DNA from: Candidatus Woesearchaeota archaeon
Lineage (GTDB): Archaea > Nanobdellota > Nanobdellia > Woesearchaeales > UBA11576
Length of the DNA stretch: 6,327 nucleotides
Assembly: GCA_027083015.1 (NCBI GenBank)
Contig: JALWQS010000071.1
Coordinates: 1-6,327 of the forward strand
Direction of reading: 5' to 3'
Shown: in pieces, positions 4,688-6,327 of the stretch
Position numbering within the stretch: the first letter of the stretch is position 1
How the letters are laid out: every line of letters starts with the position of its first letter
The notes under the pieces: generated by a model
Databases searched by the model: none
What the model was told of the DNA's origin: nothing
The model's input: the letters and a program-made list of their open reading frames with translations, nothing else
Program-made: the position numbers and the translations under genes

Positions 4688-6327
4688 TCATATCTTAAAA
4701 AGATAAAAACCTTCATTCTTCTCAGCTAAAGAGAACTTTCCAGAAGAAGCAATATCCAGGAGTTTCTTGTTCGTCTCGTTAAGACCAAACTTCTTAACAC
4801 AGAAGGTATCAAGAATCATATATTCATAATCTCTTGAATCGAGCCAAGAATATAGTTCTTCAGGGGTCTTATTAAAAGCTTGATCCTTAAAAGCTGCATA
4901 AGAAGGATCCCAAGGTTCTGCTAACTTATCAAAAGCGAGAACTTTCATATCATCAGAACAAATAGGAAAAACCTTCGTGTTATAAGGCAAAGAATTCAAA
5001 GATAAGTAACCAGCCAGTTCACCCTGAGAAACCCACTTAACTCCTGGAGGCCAATAAGATGTCTCAACAACATATTTTGGATAAGCAGAGGTTATTAATA
5101 TCCCTAAAATGATTAAAACATAGATGAATAAACGCGGTATATTGATTCTTTTAGATAACTTCCCAAGCATAAAAAAACCTTCGGTAGAAAGCAAAGCTGT
5201 AGGTATAGCAAAGATGGCCCACCACCTATGAGGCATCAGCATAGGAAAAGGAAGACGATTACCATTTATACCTATAAATGCTATAAATAGCCAAATTACC
5301 GATATTAATTTCCAATCATCACCCTTCTTAAGACAGCTTTTACGATTCCTAAACCAACTAACAAAAACCACCAAAAGAGAAAAAACCAAAAGCCAAAAAA
5401 GAATAAAACCGATACCTATGGGGTTATCCATCTTACTAACTTTCTTTGCGAAAATGAAATCAGACCAATGATAAATAAGATTACCACCAGACGCTTTGGT
5501 TGTTATACTTCCAAGATCATGGATACTGATGGAATTTCCTGCAGCAGCAGTCTCAAGACCAAACTTCGCAATTGTTGGTATCCAAAAAAGACCTAGACCT
5601 ATAATAGCTCCTAAGGCACCTACCAATAAAAGCTTCCAAAGCAGTTTTTTATGAGACAAAGATTTAATTGTGAAAAGAACCAAAAAGAAGACTCCAAAAA
5701 TAAAAGGATTTGACATCTGAGTCATGATCATACCAACAATAGAAACTATCGCAGGCACCATCCAGAAAGAATCTTTATCAATCCTTCCCAAAGCATAAAA
5801 GGCAGGAAAAAACAGGAGAATCGCTAATGTTGAAGCCCAAATAAAATGACTTAAAAAACACGGGATGATCATGATGATAAATGTGGAAAAAAACGCTTTC
5901 TTCTTATCTCCTAAGAAATCCTTAGCAAAAAAATAAAAGAACAGATTAACTAAAGATATCAAAAGGACATTGAAGAATTTCAGCGTCCAAATCACATTAT
6001 CATTAAGCTGGTATAAAAGACCCATTAGAGTATCAAACCCTGGAGGATAAGGTTCCAGGTAATTATTAAAATCCCTGTTAACCAGTTGTGATGGAAAGGA
6101 TAAGGTGCGCATCTCTTCAACATATTTAGCGCCAGCAGCATGAAGCCAAGGATCATCATCCTCAAGATAGGGGTACTTAAAAGCTCCATGATAATAAACC
6201 ACAAAAAATATTGCAGACATAATAAGAACCAACAGGATAAATAAATTAGATCTTGTCAGCTTTAAATCCTTAAGAGAAAAAGAAAATCTCTTTTTTCTTG
6301 AGAGCTGAATAAATAATGAATAAGAAG
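4688..6327 (-). CDS. GT-C type multi-pass membrane glycosyltransferase (5' end outside window)
   Basis: 545 codons are visible, ending in TGA at 4688-4690. The frame is open to the window edge. The first in-frame ATG (6218-6220) or TTG (6230-6232) would cut into the first membrane helix, and the upstream codons read as a basic cytoplasmic N-terminus (RKKRFSFSLKDLKLTRS, visible residues 10-26), so the true start lies beyond 6327. About 11 membrane helices are predicted between 28 and 415, then a soluble domain (about 420-545). The first external loop carries EDDDPWLHA (55-63), resembling the DPW-x-H acidic motif of STT3-like enzymes, and EPYPPGFD (91-98), like the YPPG of PMT/ArnT-type GT-C proteins. 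PHRWW (365-369) may contact the lipid phosphate. A sugar transferase using lipid-linked donors outside the cell is likely; substrate and exact family are unknown. C456 and C509 in the soluble domain could form a disulfide. Codon use is more T-ending than in the + operon. Confidence 0.82.
   Translation of the reverse strand, partial: SYSLFIQLSRKKRFSFSLKDLKLTRSNLFILLVLIMSAIFFVVYYHGAFKYPYLEDDDPWLHAAGAKYVEEMRTLSFPSQLVNRDFNNYLEPYPPGFDTLMGLLYQLNDNVIWTLKFFNVLLISLVNLFFYFFAKDFLGDKKKAFFSTFIIMIIPCFLSHFIWASTLAILLFFPAFYALGRIDKDSFWMVPAIVSIVGMIMTQMSNPFIFGVFFLVLFTIKSLSHKKLLWKLLLVGALGAIIGLGLFWIPTIAKFGLETAAAGNSISIHDLGSITTKASGGNLIYHWSDFIFAKKVSKMDNPIGIGFILFWLLVFSLLVVFVSWFRNRKSCLKKGDDWKLISVIWLFIAFIGINGNRLPFPMLMPHRWWAIFAIPTALLSTEGFFMLGKLSKRINIPRLFIYVLIILGILITSAYPKYVVETSYWPPGVKWVSQGELAGYLSLNSLPYNTKVFPICSDDMKVLAFDKLAEPWDPSYAAFKDQAFNKTPEELYSWLDSRDYEYMILDTFCVKKFGLNETNKKLLDIASSGKFSLAEKNEGFYLFKI
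4691..4705. terminator. Weak A/T hairpin between convergent genes
   Basis: TATCTT-AAA-AAGATA is a perfect 6-base stem with a 3-base loop. It begins four bases after the + operon's last stop and lies within the final codons of the minus gene. On the minus transcript it is followed by a pyrimidine-rich stretch reading into the opposite gene. It is the only hairpin-like element at the junction, but with no G-C pairs it is weak, and archaeal termination relies mainly on T-rich tracts. Confidence 0.2.

Noticed and set aside
1..6327. tRNA/rRNA genes, CRISPR arrays, insertion sequences or long direct repeats.
   Set aside because: No cloverleaf-like segment, regularly spaced repeat, transposase motif or long terminal inverted repeat was seen when reading both strands. 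This was by eye, so a diverged element could be missed.

Overview
The window looks archaeal and probably comes from a DPANN lineage (Woesearchaeota/Pacearchaeota-like). The grounds are an archaeal-type oligosaccharyltransferase (AglB) with a long charged insertion before its first acidic motif, archaeal TATA and Shine-Dalgarno-like signals, tightly packed overlapping genes, and A/T-rich, lysine/isoleucine-rich coding sequence (GC roughly 35-40% by eye). The lineage call rests on remembered family features, not on a search.

Layout. Positions 1-136 hold the 3' end of an unidentified + strand gene. Its stop codon sits inside a TATA-like box (130-137) that may drive the next operon. Four + strand genes follow without gaps: aglB (234-3359), a GT2 dolichol-phosphate-sugar-synthase-like glycosyltransferase (3322-3984, starting inside the end of aglB), a DUF2304 three-helix membrane protein (3986-4354), and a two-helix membrane protein of unknown function (4351-4686, ATGA overlap). 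On the minus strand, converging with a single base between the two stop codons, is a large multi-pass GT-C-type glycosyltransferase (4688 to beyond 6327). Its reading frame stays open to the window edge, so its N-terminus is missing here.

How the genes fit together. GT2 enzymes of this type usually charge a polyprenyl phosphate with one sugar on the cytoplasmic face. GT-C enzymes use such lipid-linked sugars on the outer face, and AglB moves the finished glycan onto Asn in N-X-S/T sequons. DUF2304 proteins often sit next to such GT2 genes and may supply the membrane partner that this soluble GT2 lacks. The window therefore reads as a compact surface N-glycosylation module. That shared role is inference from families and gene order.

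Points worth a second look: a zero-frame A AAA AAG heptamer just upstream of the ATGA overlap, where a -1 slip would fuse DUF2304 to the unknown small protein; a sequon-rich acidic tail on AglB whose last codons also encode the GT2 start; three closely spaced cysteine pairs in AglB; marked T-versus-C codon differences between the + operon and the minus gene; and the near-zero spacing of the convergent genes. No tRNA, rRNA, CRISPR array, insertion sequence or mobile-element signature was seen.
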